From Lysinibacillus halotolerans (GTDB lineage Bacteria; Bacillota; Bacilli; Bacillales_A; Planococcaceae): a DNA stretch of 64,000 nt. The notes beneath the pieces are model-generated. The model did not search any database. It had not been told where the DNA came from and saw nothing but the letters and a program-made list of their open reading frames with translations. Made by a program: the position numbers and the translations under genes. The stretch covers positions 124,001 through 188,000 of the forward strand of contig NZ_RHLQ01000001.1 of assembly GCF_003711845.1 (NCBI RefSeq), written 5' to 3'. This document shows positions 1 to 8,959 of the stretch, one piece after another (within the stretch, counting starts at the first letter, position 1; each line of letters starts with the position of its first letter).

Positions 1-291
1 GATAATGGTCAGTTCTCTAGTTTTCTGAATATTGCAATGGGGAAAAAGGATAATGCTGGTAATGGAGTGAAGGTAACGAGAATTAATGAAGATACTGAAA
101 CTCCTTTTAAATTAGTTTTTAACCCTACACATCCAGATGCAAACGAAGAAGGATATGTAGAAATGCCGAATGTTGACTTATTAACGGAAATGGTTGATCT
201 AGTATCAGCAACTCGTTCTTACGAAGCAAATGTCACAGTGTTTAATGCTAATAAATCAATGTTGACAAAAGCATTAGAAATAGGGAAATAA
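1..291 (+). CDS. flgC: Flagellar proximal rod protein FlgC, C-terminal part (5' end outside window)
   Basis: The reading frame is open from base 1 to the TAA at 289-291, giving the last 96 residues. The C-terminal helix of rod/hook proteins is clear (VDLVSATRSYEANVTVFN), preceded by a proline-rich turn with NPTHPDANEEGYV. FlgC builds the proximal rod outside the membrane with FlgB, FlgF and FlgG and is secreted by the flagellar export apparatus. The ATG at 37 is internal and is not the start. fliE follows 24 bases downstream, as in the fla/che operon of Bacillus. Confidence 0.95.
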   Translation, partial: DNGQFSSFLNIAMGKKDNAGNGVKVTRINEDTETPFKLVFNPTHPDANEEGYVEMPNVDLLTEMVDLVSATRSYEANVTVFNANKSMLTKALEIGK

Positions 292-315
292 GTTGAGTAG
301 AAAGGGGTGGTTATG

Positions 316-624
316 ATGGCGATAAATCTAGTATCGATTATGCCTACACAATCACAAGTAAATGAAACTAAGTTAACAACTCCGACAACGTCATATGAGG
401 CACAACAATCTTTTGCAAATACATTAAAGGATGCGATTGCATCTGTAAACAATCAACAAATTACATCTGATGCTATGACGGAAAAACTGATCAAAGGTGA
501 AGATGTTGAACTACATGAAGTGATGATTGCTGCACAAAAAGCGAGTGTTAGTTTAAACGCAACAATGGAGGTACGCAACAAGGCAGTTGAAGCATACCAA
601 GAAATTATGCGCATGACTATTTAA
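316..624 (+). CDS. fliE: Flagellar hook-basal body protein FliE
   Basis: About 102 residues, normal for FliE, the small protein joining the MS ring to the rod and gating rod export. The C-terminal half is typical: LIKGEDVELHEVMIAAQKAS, then a helix ending VRNKAVEAYQEIMRM. The N-terminal third is low-complexity. Start: an SD-like AAAGGGGTGG lies at 301-310. The ATG at 316 has the best spacing. A GTG at 307 overlaps the SD and an ATG at 313 is very close to it. It sits between flgC and fliF as expected. Confidence 0.92.
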   Translation: MAINLVSIMPTQSQVNETKLTTPTTSYEAQQSFANTLKDAIASVNNQQITSDAMTEKLIKGEDVELHEVMIAAQKASVSLNATMEVRNKAVEAYQEIMRMTI

Positions 625-673
625 ATCTTGACGATAAATTGTTGGTGTATACACAATAATCGGAGGATACATA

Positions 674-2266
674 ATGAATGAACGACTTTCAAAAGTGAAA
701 TCAGACTCTACCCAATTTTGGAAGAGTCGAACAAAAAAACAGAAGGGGGCAATATTCGGTACATTAATCGGTGTTGTTGCCCTAGCAGGTATACTTACAT
801 ATTTCTTAACTAGAACAACGATGGTGCCACTTTTTACGGAACTATCAGCTAGTGAAGCTGGTGAAATAGCAGAAGTATTAAGTGCCCAAGGAGTTACATA
901 CGAAATTGCCCCTGGTGGTACGAATATTTTAGTGCCGGAAGATCAAGTGGATTCATTAACAGTTTCCCTTGCAGCTCAAGGATATCCAGATTCAGGTGAA
1001 ATTAATACTTCATTCTTTACTTCAAATGCTGGTTTTGGGATGACGGACAATGAATTCAACGTCATTAATCTTGCGGCTACACAAACTGAATTAGAAAACT
1101 TAATCAAAACAATTGATGGTATCAAAAATGCCAATGTAATGATTACAATGCCTGAGCAAGGTGTGTTTGTAAACGATGCTACACAACAGGCAAGTGCGTC
1201 CATCGTATTGGATACAGAACCAGGTCATCAATTTACGGATGAACAAATTAAAACTTTATATAATCTCGTATCAAAAAGTATTCCAAATTTAAGTACAGAT
1301 AACATCGTAATTACTAACCAATACTCCGAGTATTTTGATTTAGAACAAGCTTCGAATGGTTCAGGTTCTGTTGATTCTGTTGAAGGACAAATGCAAGTGA
1401 AAAAGTCGATTGAACGTGATTTACAAAGACAAGTTCAACAAATGTTAGGTACGTTAATGGGGAATGACAAAATCGTCGTTTCTGTTACGACGGATATAGA
1501 CTTTAAACAAGAAAATCGCCAAGAAAATATTGTTGAGCCTGTAAATGAAGAAAATATGGAAGGTATTGAAATTAGTGCTCAACGTATTACTGAAACTTAT
1601 TCCGGTACAGGTGCAGCTTCGGGGACACCAGAAGCGGAAACAGGAACAGATAATTTCGTAAATTATGATGAAGTTACTGGTGGAGACGGAACTTACGAAC
1701 GGGTAGAAGAAACGATTAATAACGATGTGAATCGTATTACAAAAGAAATCCAAGAAAGTCCATATAAAATCCGTGACCTCGGCATTCAAGTTATGGTTGA
1801 ACCACCAGTACCAGATGATGCTACATCTTTATCTGAAGATGTCAGAGGAGATATCGAACAAATACTTTCAACAATTGTACGTACAACGATTGATAAAGAA
1901 GCAGCTGGTGAATTAACTGATGAGCAAATCGATGAAAAAATTGTCGTTTCTGTTCAGCCGTTTTATGGTAATGACGCTACAGCTGTTGAAGAAACTCCTA
2001 CGATTCCTTGGTGGATCTGGGTTGTTGGTGGAATATTAGTAGCGGTTATTTTATTGTTAGTATTCTTCATTATTCGTTCGAAAAAGAAAAGAGAAGAAGA
2101 AGAACAATATACGATTATTGAAGAACAAGAAGATTTAATCGTAGATGATATTAATGAAGAAAAAGAAACAGAAGGTACAATTCGCCGTAAACAACTGGAA
2201 AAAATGGCGAAAGAAAAACCAGAAGACTTTGCTAAACTATTGCGAAGTTGGATTACTGAAGATTAA
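674..2266 (+). CDS. fliF: Flagellar MS-ring protein FliF
   Basis: 530 residues, close to the family's usual length. A transmembrane helix lies at about residues 25-45 and a second at about 445-467. Between them is the large external ring-building part with FTELSASEAGEIAEVL near the start. The cytoplasmic tail is charged and ends in PEDFAKLLRSWITED, the segment that binds FliG. FliF forms the membrane ring on which the C ring and export gate assemble. The SD CGGAGGAT lies at 661-668. The stop codon overlaps the fliG leader, so FliF and FliG are probably translationally coupled. Confidence 0.97.
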   Translation: MNERLSKVKSDSTQFWKSRTKKQKGAIFGTLIGVVALAGILTYFLTRTTMVPLFTELSASEAGEIAEVLSAQGVTYEIAPGGTNILVPEDQVDSLTVSLAAQGYPDSGEINTSFFTSNAGFGMTDNEFNVINLAATQTELENLIKTIDGIKNANVMITMPEQGVFVNDATQQASASIVLDTEPGHQFTDEQIKTLYNLVSKSIPNLSTDNIVITNQYSEYFDLEQASNGSGSVDSVEGQMQVKKSIERDLQRQVQQMLGTLMGNDKIVVSVTTDIDFKQENRQENIVEPVNEENMEGIEISAQRITETYSGTGAASGTPEAETGTDNFVNYDEVTGGDGTYERVEETINNDVNRITKEIQESPYKIRDLGIQVMVEPPVPDDATSLSEDVRGDIEQILSTIVRTTIDKEAAGELTDEQIDEKIVVSVQPFYGNDATAVEETPTIPWWIWVVGGILVAVILLLVFFIIRSKKKREEEEQYTIIEEQEDLIVDDINEEKETEGTIRRKQLEKMAKEKPEDFAKLLRSWITED

Positions 2267-2280
2267 TGGGGGGTTCGACC

Positions 2281-3294
2281 TTGTCCAAGAAAGAAAAAGG
2301 GTTAACAGGGAAACAAAAGGCAGCTTTACTGTTAATTTCTCTAGGACCAGAAGTTTCTGCTTCTGTCTATAAACATTTAAATGAAGAAGAAATCGAACGT
2401 CTTACGTTAGAAATCTCAAGTGTAAAAAAAGTTGAACCTAGTATTAAAGAAGATATAATAGAAGAATTTCATAATATCGCATTAGCTCAAGATTACATTT
2501 CACAAGGTGGAATCGGTTACGCAAAAACCGTTTTAGAAAAGGCACTAGGAGAAGAACAAGCGCAAGCAATTATTAACCGTTTAACTTCTTCTTTACAAGT
2601 AAGACCTTTTGATTTTGCTAGAAAGGCCGATCCTGCCCAAATTTTCAACTTTATTCAAAATGAACATCCGCAAACAATTGCGTTAATTTTATCATACTTG
2701 GATCCAGGGCAAGCCGGAGTTATCTTATCCTCCTTGCCCCAAGAGGTACAGGCGGATATCGCGAAACGTATTGCGATGATGGATTCGACTTCACCTGAAG
2801 TAATTAGCGAAATTGAATCTGTATTAGAACGTAAACTTTCTTCTACTGTTACTCAAGACTACACAGAAACTGGTGGCGTAGATGCAGTAGTAGAAGTGTT
2901 AAATGGTGTTGATCGTCAAACGGAAAAAACAATTCTCGATGCGCTTGAAATTCAAGATCCAGAACTTGCTGAAGAAATTAAAAAGAGAATGTTTGTCTTC
3001 GAAGATATCGTTACGTTGGATAATCGTTCGATTCAACGAGTTATCCGGGATTGTGAAAATGAAGACTTACTTCTGTCTATGAAAGTAAGTAGTGAAGAAG
3101 TGAAGGAAATTATTTTCAATAATATGTCCCAACGTATGGCTGAGACATTTAAAGAAGAAATGGAAATAATGGGACCTGTTCGTCTTCGTGATGTGGAGGA
3201 TGCTCAATCACGAATTGTTGGAGTTATTCGCCGATTAGAAGATGCAGGGGAAATCATTATCGCTCGTGGTGGAGGAGATGACGTCATTGTCTAG
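2281..3294 (+). CDS. fliG: Flagellar motor switch protein FliG
   Basis: 337 residues from a TTG start at 2281, which lies 7 bases after a GGGGGG SD (2268-2273). An ATG at 2266 would itself overlap that SD, so the longer form is less likely. FliG forms the top of the C ring and contacts the MotA stator. Visible marks are the N-terminal LTGKQKAALLLISLG, the middle-domain EHPQ motif near residue 128, and the C-terminal torque helix region LDNRSIQRVIRD with alternating charges. The C-terminus ends IARGGGDD-IV. It sits between fliF and fliH. Confidence 0.96.
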   Translation: MSKKEKGLTGKQKAALLLISLGPEVSASVYKHLNEEEIERLTLEISSVKKVEPSIKEDIIEEFHNIALAQDYISQGGIGYAKTVLEKALGEEQAQAIINRLTSSLQVRPFDFARKADPAQIFNFIQNEHPQTIALILSYLDPGQAGVILSSLPQEVQADIAKRIAMMDSTSPEVISEIESVLERKLSSTVTQDYTETGGVDAVVEVLNGVDRQTEKTILDALEIQDPELAEEIKKRMFVFEDIVTLDNRSIQRVIRDCENEDLLLSMKVSSEEVKEIIFNNMSQRMAETFKEEMEIMGPVRLRDVEDAQSRIVGVIRRLEDAGEIIIARGGGDDVIV

Positions 3295-4066
3295 AATCAT
3301 CCGTTCAAATGCCGTCCAACCAGAGAAAAAAGATGTTGAAATCCAACTTCGAAATTTATTTACTGTTGATTTCGAAGATGGAAATTCAATTCATCAACAT
3401 ACAATGACCATTTCAGACGTTTACTCTGAGAGAGAAAGATTAATTTCCCAAGCAATGGAGCAAATCGAACAACAGAAACAGGAGTTTGAACAATATCGTC
3501 AAGCTCAGTTGGAAAAGCTGGAACAAGCGAAGCAATTATGGGATGAAGAAAAATTAGTTCTTGAACAAAATGCTTATGACTCAGGATTCCAAAAAGGTTA
3601 TGAAGAGGGAATGAAAAAAGCCCAAGCGGATATGGAACTTTCCTTGAAAGTAGCCAATGAAGTAGTGGAAGATTCTCGCCTTAATGCTCAAAAGTACATC
3701 GAAGAACAAGAGCAAGTTATTTTAGACATTGCTTTAACATCAGCTGAACGAATTATAGGTTCGGCATTAGAAAAAGATGAAAATGTGTATTTATCCATCA
3801 TTAAACGGGGGCTAAAAGAAGCTCGTGAAATGAAGGAAATTAAATTATACGTTCCACCAACTTATCATCGATTAGTAACACAAAATCGAGATGAGCTAGT
3901 AGCAATGTTTCCAACCGATGTTCCATTTCTTATTTTCGTAGATGAGGATCTAAACGATACTGATGGTTATATTGAAACAAATCACGGACGAATTGTTGTG
4001 TCAATTGATGAGCAGTTAAACGTACTTCGCATAAAGTTGAACGAAATTTTAGAAGGTAAGGAATGA
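3287..4066 (+). CDS. fliH: Flagellar assembly protein FliH (stator of the export ATPase)
   Basis: About 259 residues. The middle is a long glutamine/glutamate-rich coiled coil (residues about 45-135) followed by the globular V-type-ATPase-E-like domain (LDIALTSAERIIGSAL onwards). FliH holds FliI at the export gate and restrains its activity. The start is uncertain. GGAGGAG at 3271-3277 fits the TTG at 3287, giving MSRIIRSN, whereas the ATG at 3278 is only a base or two from the SD. The gene overlaps the end of fliG in either case. Confidence 0.9.
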   Translation: MSRIIRSNAVQPEKKDVEIQLRNLFTVDFEDGNSIHQHTMTISDVYSERERLISQAMEQIEQQKQEFEQYRQAQLEKLEQAKQLWDEEKLVLEQNAYDSGFQKGYEEGMKKAQADMELSLKVANEVVEDSRLNAQKYIEEQEQVILDIALTSAERIIGSALEKDENVYLSIIKRGLKEAREMKEIKLYVPPTYHRLVTQNRDELVAMFPTDVPFLIFVDEDLNDTDGYIETNHGRIVVSIDEQLNVLRIKLNEILEGKE

Positions 4067-4070
4067 TAGG

Positions 4071-5396
4071 ATGAAAGCGGCTCAATTAATAAAGAAAATT
4101 CCAAATGTTGAAACATTCAAGAAGTTTGGTAAAGTGAACCGTGTTGTAGGATTAATGATTGAGTCCCAAGGTCCTGAAAGTTCTATCGGAGATGTTTGTA
4201 AAATTCATGTAAACTCATCAAAAAACGGACACCAAGTCATTTTAGCTGAGGTAGTTGGCTTTAATAATGAATTTGTCATTTTAATGCCCTACACGTCCAT
4301 TCGGGAAATTTCGATTGGATGTCTTGTAGAAGGAACTGGGAAACCTCTTGAAATTAAAGTAGGCCCTGAATTAATAGGGAAAGTATTAGATTCGATGGGG
4401 AACCCATTTGATGGATCAAACTTGCCGAAAGGGTTAGTTACCGTTCAAACGGAAAAAGAACCACCAAATCCATTAACAAGACCGCCAATTCATGAACAGC
4501 TTGAAGTCGGTGTGAAGGCCATTGATGGTATGTTAACGGTAGGTAGTGGTCAACGGGTTGGGATATTCGCTGGTTCCGGTGTAGGGAAAAGTACTTTACT
4601 TGGAATGATTGCACGCAATACCCAAGCAGATATTAATGTAATAGCTCTAATTGGTGAGCGTGGACGGGAAGTTCGAGAATTTATCGAAAGAGATTTAGGG
4701 GAAGAAGGGTTAAAACGGTCTATTGTCGTAGCAGCCACAGGCGATCAACCGGCTTTAATGCGTATAAAAGGTGCTTTTACTGCAACGGCTATCGCTGAGT
4801 ACTTTAGAGATCGGGGTTTAAATGTCATGCTGATGATGGATTCCGTTACTCGGGTTGCTATGGCACAGAGGGAAATTGGACTAGCTACAGGGGAACCCCC
4901 TGCTCAGAAAGGGTATACCCCTTCCGTCTTTTCCATATTGCCGAAACTTTTGGAGCGTACAGGTACCAATTTAAACGGGACGATTACAGCCTTTTACACT
5001 GTATTAGTTGATGGAGATGATATGAACGAGCCAATTGCTGATACAGTACGAGGAATATTGGATGGACATATCGTTTTAGATCGCTCCTTGGCAAATAAAG
5101 GTCAGTATCCTGCTATTAACGTCTTGAAAAGTGTCAGTCGTTTAATGAATCATATTTCCCATCCAGAACATGTAAAAGCGGCTGAACGATTAAGAGAACT
5201 TTACTATACGTATGCCAAATCAGAAGATTTAATCAATATTGGAGCATATAAAAAAGGTACATCGAAGGAAATAGATGAAGCCATTCAATATGAGCCACTT
5301 ATTACAAACTTTTTAAAACAAAGTTATAAAGAGAAAGTCTCACTTCAACATACTGTTAATGAAATGATCGCTTTATCAAATGGTGGTGGTAAGTAA
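4071..5396 (+). CDS. fliI: Flagellar export-specific ATPase FliI
   Basis: 441 residues, the standard length of type III export ATPases related to the F1 beta subunit. Walker A is GSGVGKST at about 168-175. The catalytic region is IGERGREVREFIERDLGEEG and the Walker B strand ends MLMMDSVTRVA. The family signature PSVFSILPKLLERTG is present. FliI uses ATP to deliver rod, hook and filament subunits to the FlhA/FlhB gate. It starts 4 bases after fliH, and its stop codon overlaps the ATG of fliJ. Confidence 0.97.
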   Translation: MKAAQLIKKIPNVETFKKFGKVNRVVGLMIESQGPESSIGDVCKIHVNSSKNGHQVILAEVVGFNNEFVILMPYTSIREISIGCLVEGTGKPLEIKVGPELIGKVLDSMGNPFDGSNLPKGLVTVQTEKEPPNPLTRPPIHEQLEVGVKAIDGMLTVGSGQRVGIFAGSGVGKSTLLGMIARNTQADINVIALIGERGREVREFIERDLGEEGLKRSIVVAATGDQPALMRIKGAFTATAIAEYFRDRGLNVMLMMDSVTRVAMAQREIGLATGEPPAQKGYTPSVFSILPKLLERTGTNLNGTITAFYTVLVDGDDMNEPIADTVRGILDGHIVLDRSLANKGQYPAINVLKSVSRLMNHISHPEHVKAAERLRELYYTYAKSEDLINIGAYKKGTSKEIDEAIQYEPLITNFLKQSYKEKVSLQHTVNEMIALSNGGGK

Positions 5397-5845
5397 TGGT
5401 TCAATATACATATCGTTTCGAAAAAGTATTAACTTTACGGGAACAAGAAAAACAACAAACAGAAGTAGCCTATAAAGAATCGGTAAGAGATTTTGAAGAA
5501 GTTGCTACAAAATTATATGAATTGTTAAAGAAAAAAGAAGACTTAATTACTTATCAAAATGAACGGCTAACAGTAGGGGCTACGATTGATGAAATTTATC
5601 ACTTTTCAATTTTCATCGATAGTTTGGAGCATACGATTGCAGACGTACAAAAGAAAGTCGTTCAAGCTCGTGCCAAAATGAATTGGTATGAACAAAAGTT
5701 GCTCGAAAAAAACTTGGAAGTACGAAAGTTTGAAAAAATGCGTGATAAAGATTATGAAACCTATAAGACGCATGAAGAGAGAATGGAGATGCTTCAATTA
5801 GATGAACTCTCCTCCCTACAGTATTTTAAGAAAGAAATCAGGTGA
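5396..5845 (+). CDS. fliJ: Flagellar export protein FliJ
   Basis: 149 residues, almost entirely charged coiled coil with no membrane segment, the usual look of FliJ. The N-terminus VQYTYRFEKVLTLREQEK matches the conserved start of the family (F-x-L-x-x-VL-x-L-R). FliJ is the central stalk of the FliI hexamer and links it to FlhA. The ATG lies inside the fliI stop (TAATG), indicating coupling. A longer reading of the next gene would overlap the fliJ end but is not supported by an SD. Confidence 0.92.
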   Translation: MVQYTYRFEKVLTLREQEKQQTEVAYKESVRDFEEVATKLYELLKKKEDLITYQNERLTVGATIDEIYHFSIFIDSLEHTIADVQKKVVQARAKMNWYEQKLLEKNLEVRKFEKMRDKDYETYKTHEERMEMLQLDELSSLQYFKKEIR

Positions 5846-5849
5846 TTTC

Positions 5850-6449
5850 ATGGCAAAAGAAAAATTGAATAAAAACAAACCAACAAATCAACTAATAGAA
5901 GAAGAAAAATCCCCTGGAATTTTTCAAAAATTATTTTATTTAGTTTTTATTCCATTGTTATTTGTTATTGCGATATTACTAGGGATTGCTTCATTTACGA
6001 ATTTCAATGTCTTTGAAAAAGCATCGGAACTGATTGATTCATTCAAGTCAGAGGAAGCTTCTACGGAAGAAACAACAAAAAATTATGATCAAAAAATTGT
6101 TGAATTGGAAGCGCAAGTGAAAGAAAAAGAGGCAGAAATTGAACAGCTCCAATCCCAATTGCAAACAGCAAAAGATGAAAAACAAACCGATGAAGCTGAA
6201 AAAGAGCAATTACAATATGAAATTGAAAAATTGCAGCAGGAACAAAGTGAAACTAAAAAGGAATTTGAAGACATTTTAAAATCCTATGAGGAAATGTCAG
6301 CCAAATCGGCAGCGCCAATTATTGTTGAAATGAGTGATGATGAAGCGTTGAAGATTTTATCAAATATGCAACCAGAAACGTTATCTGCCATTTTATCAAA
6401 AATGGAACCAGCTGATGCGGCGCGCTACACGGAACTTTTATCGAAATAA
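5850..6449 (+). CDS. ylxF: YlxF-like membrane protein with MgtE-N-type C-terminal domain (MotE family)
   Basis: 199 residues. One transmembrane helix at about 22-45 (LFYLVFIPLLFVIAILLGIA) is followed by a long heptad-rich coiled coil (about 70-150). The C-terminal domain, with the repeats SDDEALKILSNMQPETLSAIL and KMEPADAARYTELL, is typical of MgtE-N/MotE proteins. In other bacteria MotE acts as a FliG- or stator-linked structural factor; the role here is inferred from position between fliJ and fliK. The ATG at 5850 is chosen because CAGGTGAT lies just upstream and B. subtilis-like proteins begin close to the membrane helix. Confidence 0.85.
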   Translation: MAKEKLNKNKPTNQLIEEEKSPGIFQKLFYLVFIPLLFVIAILLGIASFTNFNVFEKASELIDSFKSEEASTEETTKNYDQKIVELEAQVKEKEAEIEQLQSQLQTAKDEKQTDEAEKEQLQYEIEKLQQEQSETKKEFEDILKSYEEMSAKSAAPIIVEMSDDEALKILSNMQPETLSAILSKMEPADAARYTELLSK

Positions 6450-6479
6450 AAAGTAGCTGTAGTCAAAGGAGGTGAAACA

Positions 6480-7787
6480 ATGAATATTGGAATAATGCAG
6501 CTTACTGTGCCAACAAAGAGTGCAAATTTGGTGACGTCATCATCAGCTAAAACAGTATCTACTTCCCAATTAGAAGAGGTAAAAAATAATAACTTTGGTG
6601 ATATATTCCAAAAAGCAGTTTTATCTACAGCAGAGGATATGGGTACTCTAGAGGAAGTAACAGAAGGTGTGGACTTACAAAAAATAGCTGAATTATTAAA
6701 TTCCCAATCACCTAACGAGGTTATGGATTTATTAGGAATCTCCCATGATGAAGGGCTATTGATGGTTCAAGTTGGTGAGGATGGAAAAGCGGTAGCCATG
6801 GATGAACTAATGAATTTAGACGATTTACTTGCTGTATTAAATATTGATGTAAATGAATTGCTAGAAATGATGCAACAAGTAAAAGGGAATGACATGACCG
6901 ATACTAATAATCTATGGGAGTTAATAGATACTGTAGTAGAGGAAGGCCCTGTGCTTATTCAACAGTTAATAGCTGCGTTTCAAGGTGATCATCAAGTGAC
7001 ATCGAAACAAGCTGAAAAATTATTGGAATTACTAAAATTATCCGAAGTCGTTGGAAGGCATTCCGATTTGTTAGGTGTGCAATCAACTAAAATTACCCAA
7101 TTGACGGAATTTCTAAAATTGTTCAATGAACAAATAAAAGAACTGGCTAATAAGCAAACTACAACTCAACCTTTCATGACACAAAGGACAGAAACAACTG
7201 TGGCGAACAAAGTGTCAATAGAAGGATTTGAACAGGTTGTTAAACAAGTAACGAAGAACACTCAACTTCATGAAACAGCCCAAAGTTCGATTTCAACAGT
7301 AACAACATCGACAAATACTACTAAAACCTTCAATATTCAACTTCCTGTAGAGAAGGGAGCTCAATCGGAGGCTTTAGCAAAAGAGATTCAAAATTTAATC
7401 AATCGAAGTCAATTTTCTAATAGTCAAGGGACAATGAAATTACTATTAAAGCTTTATCCTGAAAACTTAGGATCTATTCGAATTGAACTGATGCAACAAG
7501 ACGGTGTTTTATCTGCTAGATTACTAACATCAACCGCAGTCGGAAAGGAATTGCTGGATAGTCAGTTGCAACAATTAAAAACAGCCTTTGCTCAACAAAA
7601 TATCCAAATGGATCGAATTGATATCGCCCAAAGTTTACAAGAAACAGACCGTAACTCCCGCGATCAAAATCAATTTGACAATTTGTTTAAACAGCAACAA
7701 TCTGAACAAGATGATACCGATCAAGATGAGCAAGACGACCAAGATAAAAAATCCTTTCAAGATTATTTAATAAATGAGGAGGTGTAA
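6480..7787 (+). CDS. fliK: Flagellar hook-length control protein FliK
   Basis: 435 residues with a low-complexity, threonine/glutamine-rich N-terminal two thirds (secreted ruler) and the conserved C-terminal Flg_hook domain at about 320-385: LLLKLYPENLGSIRIELMQQ then GVLSARLL. That domain switches FlhB specificity from hook to filament subunits. The tail is an acidic run rich in D and Q. A strong SD AAAGGAGGTG lies just upstream (about 6467-6476). The N-terminal part is poorly conserved, as is normal for FliK. Confidence 0.92.
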   Translation: MNIGIMQLTVPTKSANLVTSSSAKTVSTSQLEEVKNNNFGDIFQKAVLSTAEDMGTLEEVTEGVDLQKIAELLNSQSPNEVMDLLGISHDEGLLMVQVGEDGKAVAMDELMNLDDLLAVLNIDVNELLEMMQQVKGNDMTDTNNLWELIDTVVEEGPVLIQQLIAAFQGDHQVTSKQAEKLLELLKLSEVVGRHSDLLGVQSTKITQLTEFLKLFNEQIKELANKQTTTQPFMTQRTETTVANKVSIEGFEQVVKQVTKNTQLHETAQSSISTVTTSTNTTKTFNIQLPVEKGAQSEALAKEIQNLINRSQFSNSQGTMKLLLKLYPENLGSIRIELMQQDGVLSARLLTSTAVGKELLDSQLQQLKTAFAQQNIQMDRIDIAQSLQETDRNSRDQNQFDNLFKQQQSEQDDTDQDEQDDQDKKSFQDYLINEEV

Positions 7788-7790
7788 CAA

Positions 7791-8453
7791 TTGGCTACAA
7801 CGGGTATTACAAATGATTATTATTTAACACCAACCCCGACTACAAAATATAGTGAAACGGGTGATAATTCCAGTCTAGGTAAAGACGCCTTTTTAAAAAT
7901 ATTAATCACCCAATTACAAAACCAAGATCCGACTCAACCAATGGATGATAAAGAGTTTATTTCGCAAATGGCTCAATTCTCTTCTTTAGAACAAATGCAA
8001 AATATGACAACAGCAATGGAAGATTTATTAATGTCTCAAATTCAAACGCAATTGATGTCATATACAACATTTGTAGGAAAAGAAGTAAAATGGCATGAAA
8101 TAACAGATGAAAAAGATGAAGAAGGTAATTATATCATTAATGAAGGTACAGGCATTATTAATGAAATGAAATTTGTTGATGGACAAGCTGTCTTCATTCT
8201 CGATGATGGGAAAGAAATTACAGCTGGCAATATTTCATCTATCCTAAATACGGATGCTACTTCAAGTACAGAAGAAGAAAATCCATTAGTGAAAGCAAGC
8301 CAATTAATCGGTCAAACGATTCAATACTCATCTAATGGAAAAATGATACAAGCGACAATCGAATCAGTAACAACAAATAATACATTAATTGAGTACATTT
8401 TAAACAATGGTGAAAGATTACAAAGAGATGAATTTGAATTGATAAATGAATAA
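7791..8453 (+). CDS. flgD: Flagellar hook cap/scaffold protein FlgD
   Basis: 220 residues from a TTG start placed 6 bases after GAGGAGGTG (7777-7784). The signature [40 protein letters not shown] covers residues about 28-68 (quoted in parts: [38 protein letters not shown]). FlgD caps the growing hook so that FlgE can polymerise. The remaining 120 residues are beta-rich, as in the family. The gene starts 3 bases after fliK ends. Confidence 0.95.
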   Translation: MATTGITNDYYLTPTPTTKYSETGDNSSLGKDAFLKILITQLQNQDPTQPMDDKEFISQMAQFSSLEQMQNMTTAMEDLLMSQIQTQLMSYTTFVGKEVKWHEITDEKDEEGNYIINEGTGIINEMKFVDGQAVFILDDGKEITAGNISSILNTDATSSTEEENPLVKASQLIGQTIQYSSNGKMIQATIESVTTNNTLIEYILNNGERLQRDEFELINE

Positions 8454-8467
8454 GGTTGGTGACAAAG

Positions 8468-8845
8468 GTGAATCGTATTGGAATTCAACACTTGCCATTA
8501 CAACCAACAGTTCAAATTCAACCTAATAAAACAACTTCGCCCCAAATAAAACAATCTTTTGTAAGTCATTTACAAGAAGCAACGAGCAATCGAGAGCTTA
8601 AAATTAGTAAACACGCAAATGAAAGATTAACAGAAAGAAATATTCAAATTTCTGAACAACAATGGCAAGTTGTAACGGACAAAGTTTTTGAAGCCCGTTC
8701 AAAAGGTGTGAATCAACCATTAGTCTTGATGGAGCAAGCTGCGTTGATTGTAAGTGCAAAAAATGCAACCGTTATTACAGCGATGGAACGCACAGAAGCA
8801 AAGGAGCAATTGTTTACGAATATTGATGGGACAATTGTACTTTAA
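8468..8845 (+). CDS. Flagellar operon protein of the TIGR02530 family
   Basis: About 125 residues from the GTG at 8468 (a TTG at 8456 and GTG at 8459 are alternatives). The conserved core is KISKHANERLTERNIQISEQQWQVV, spanning about residues 45-70, then LVLMEQAALIVSAKNATVITAM; each part is typical of a small family found between flgD and flgE in many Firmicutes. Its function is not established. Being soluble and embedded between hook cap and hook genes, it may be a chaperone or hook-assembly factor, which is inference. A structured leader for flgE begins right after its stop codon. Confidence 0.85.
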   Translation: MNRIGIQHLPLQPTVQIQPNKTTSPQIKQSFVSHLQEATSNRELKISKHANERLTERNIQISEQQWQVVTDKVFEARSKGVNQPLVLMEQAALIVSAKNATVITAMERTEAKEQLFTNIDGTIVL

Positions 8846-8849
8846 ATGA

Positions 8850-8920
8850 TAGGCAGGACCGAGTTAGTTTTTAACTAAAGGTTAGGGATGCCTAGTGTTG
8901 CTGAATGACAGAGGCAACAC
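8850..8920 (+). promoter_or_regulatory. Structured flgE mRNA leader
   Basis: Three inverted repeats lie in a row between the flagellar operon protein and flgE. TAGGCA (8850-8855) pairs with TGCCTA (8889-8894) and encloses TTAGTT (8864-8869)/AACTAA (8873-8878) with a TTT loop. Immediately downstream GTGTTGC (8895-8901) pairs with GCAACAC (8914-8920). None has a U-run, so they are not terminators. The likely SD GAGAGGAG (8941-8948) lies after the last stem. A role in stability or translation of hook mRNA is inferred. Confidence 0.6.
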
Positions 8921-8959
8921 ATGAAAAATAATTGGAAAACGAGAGGAGAACAATTACTT

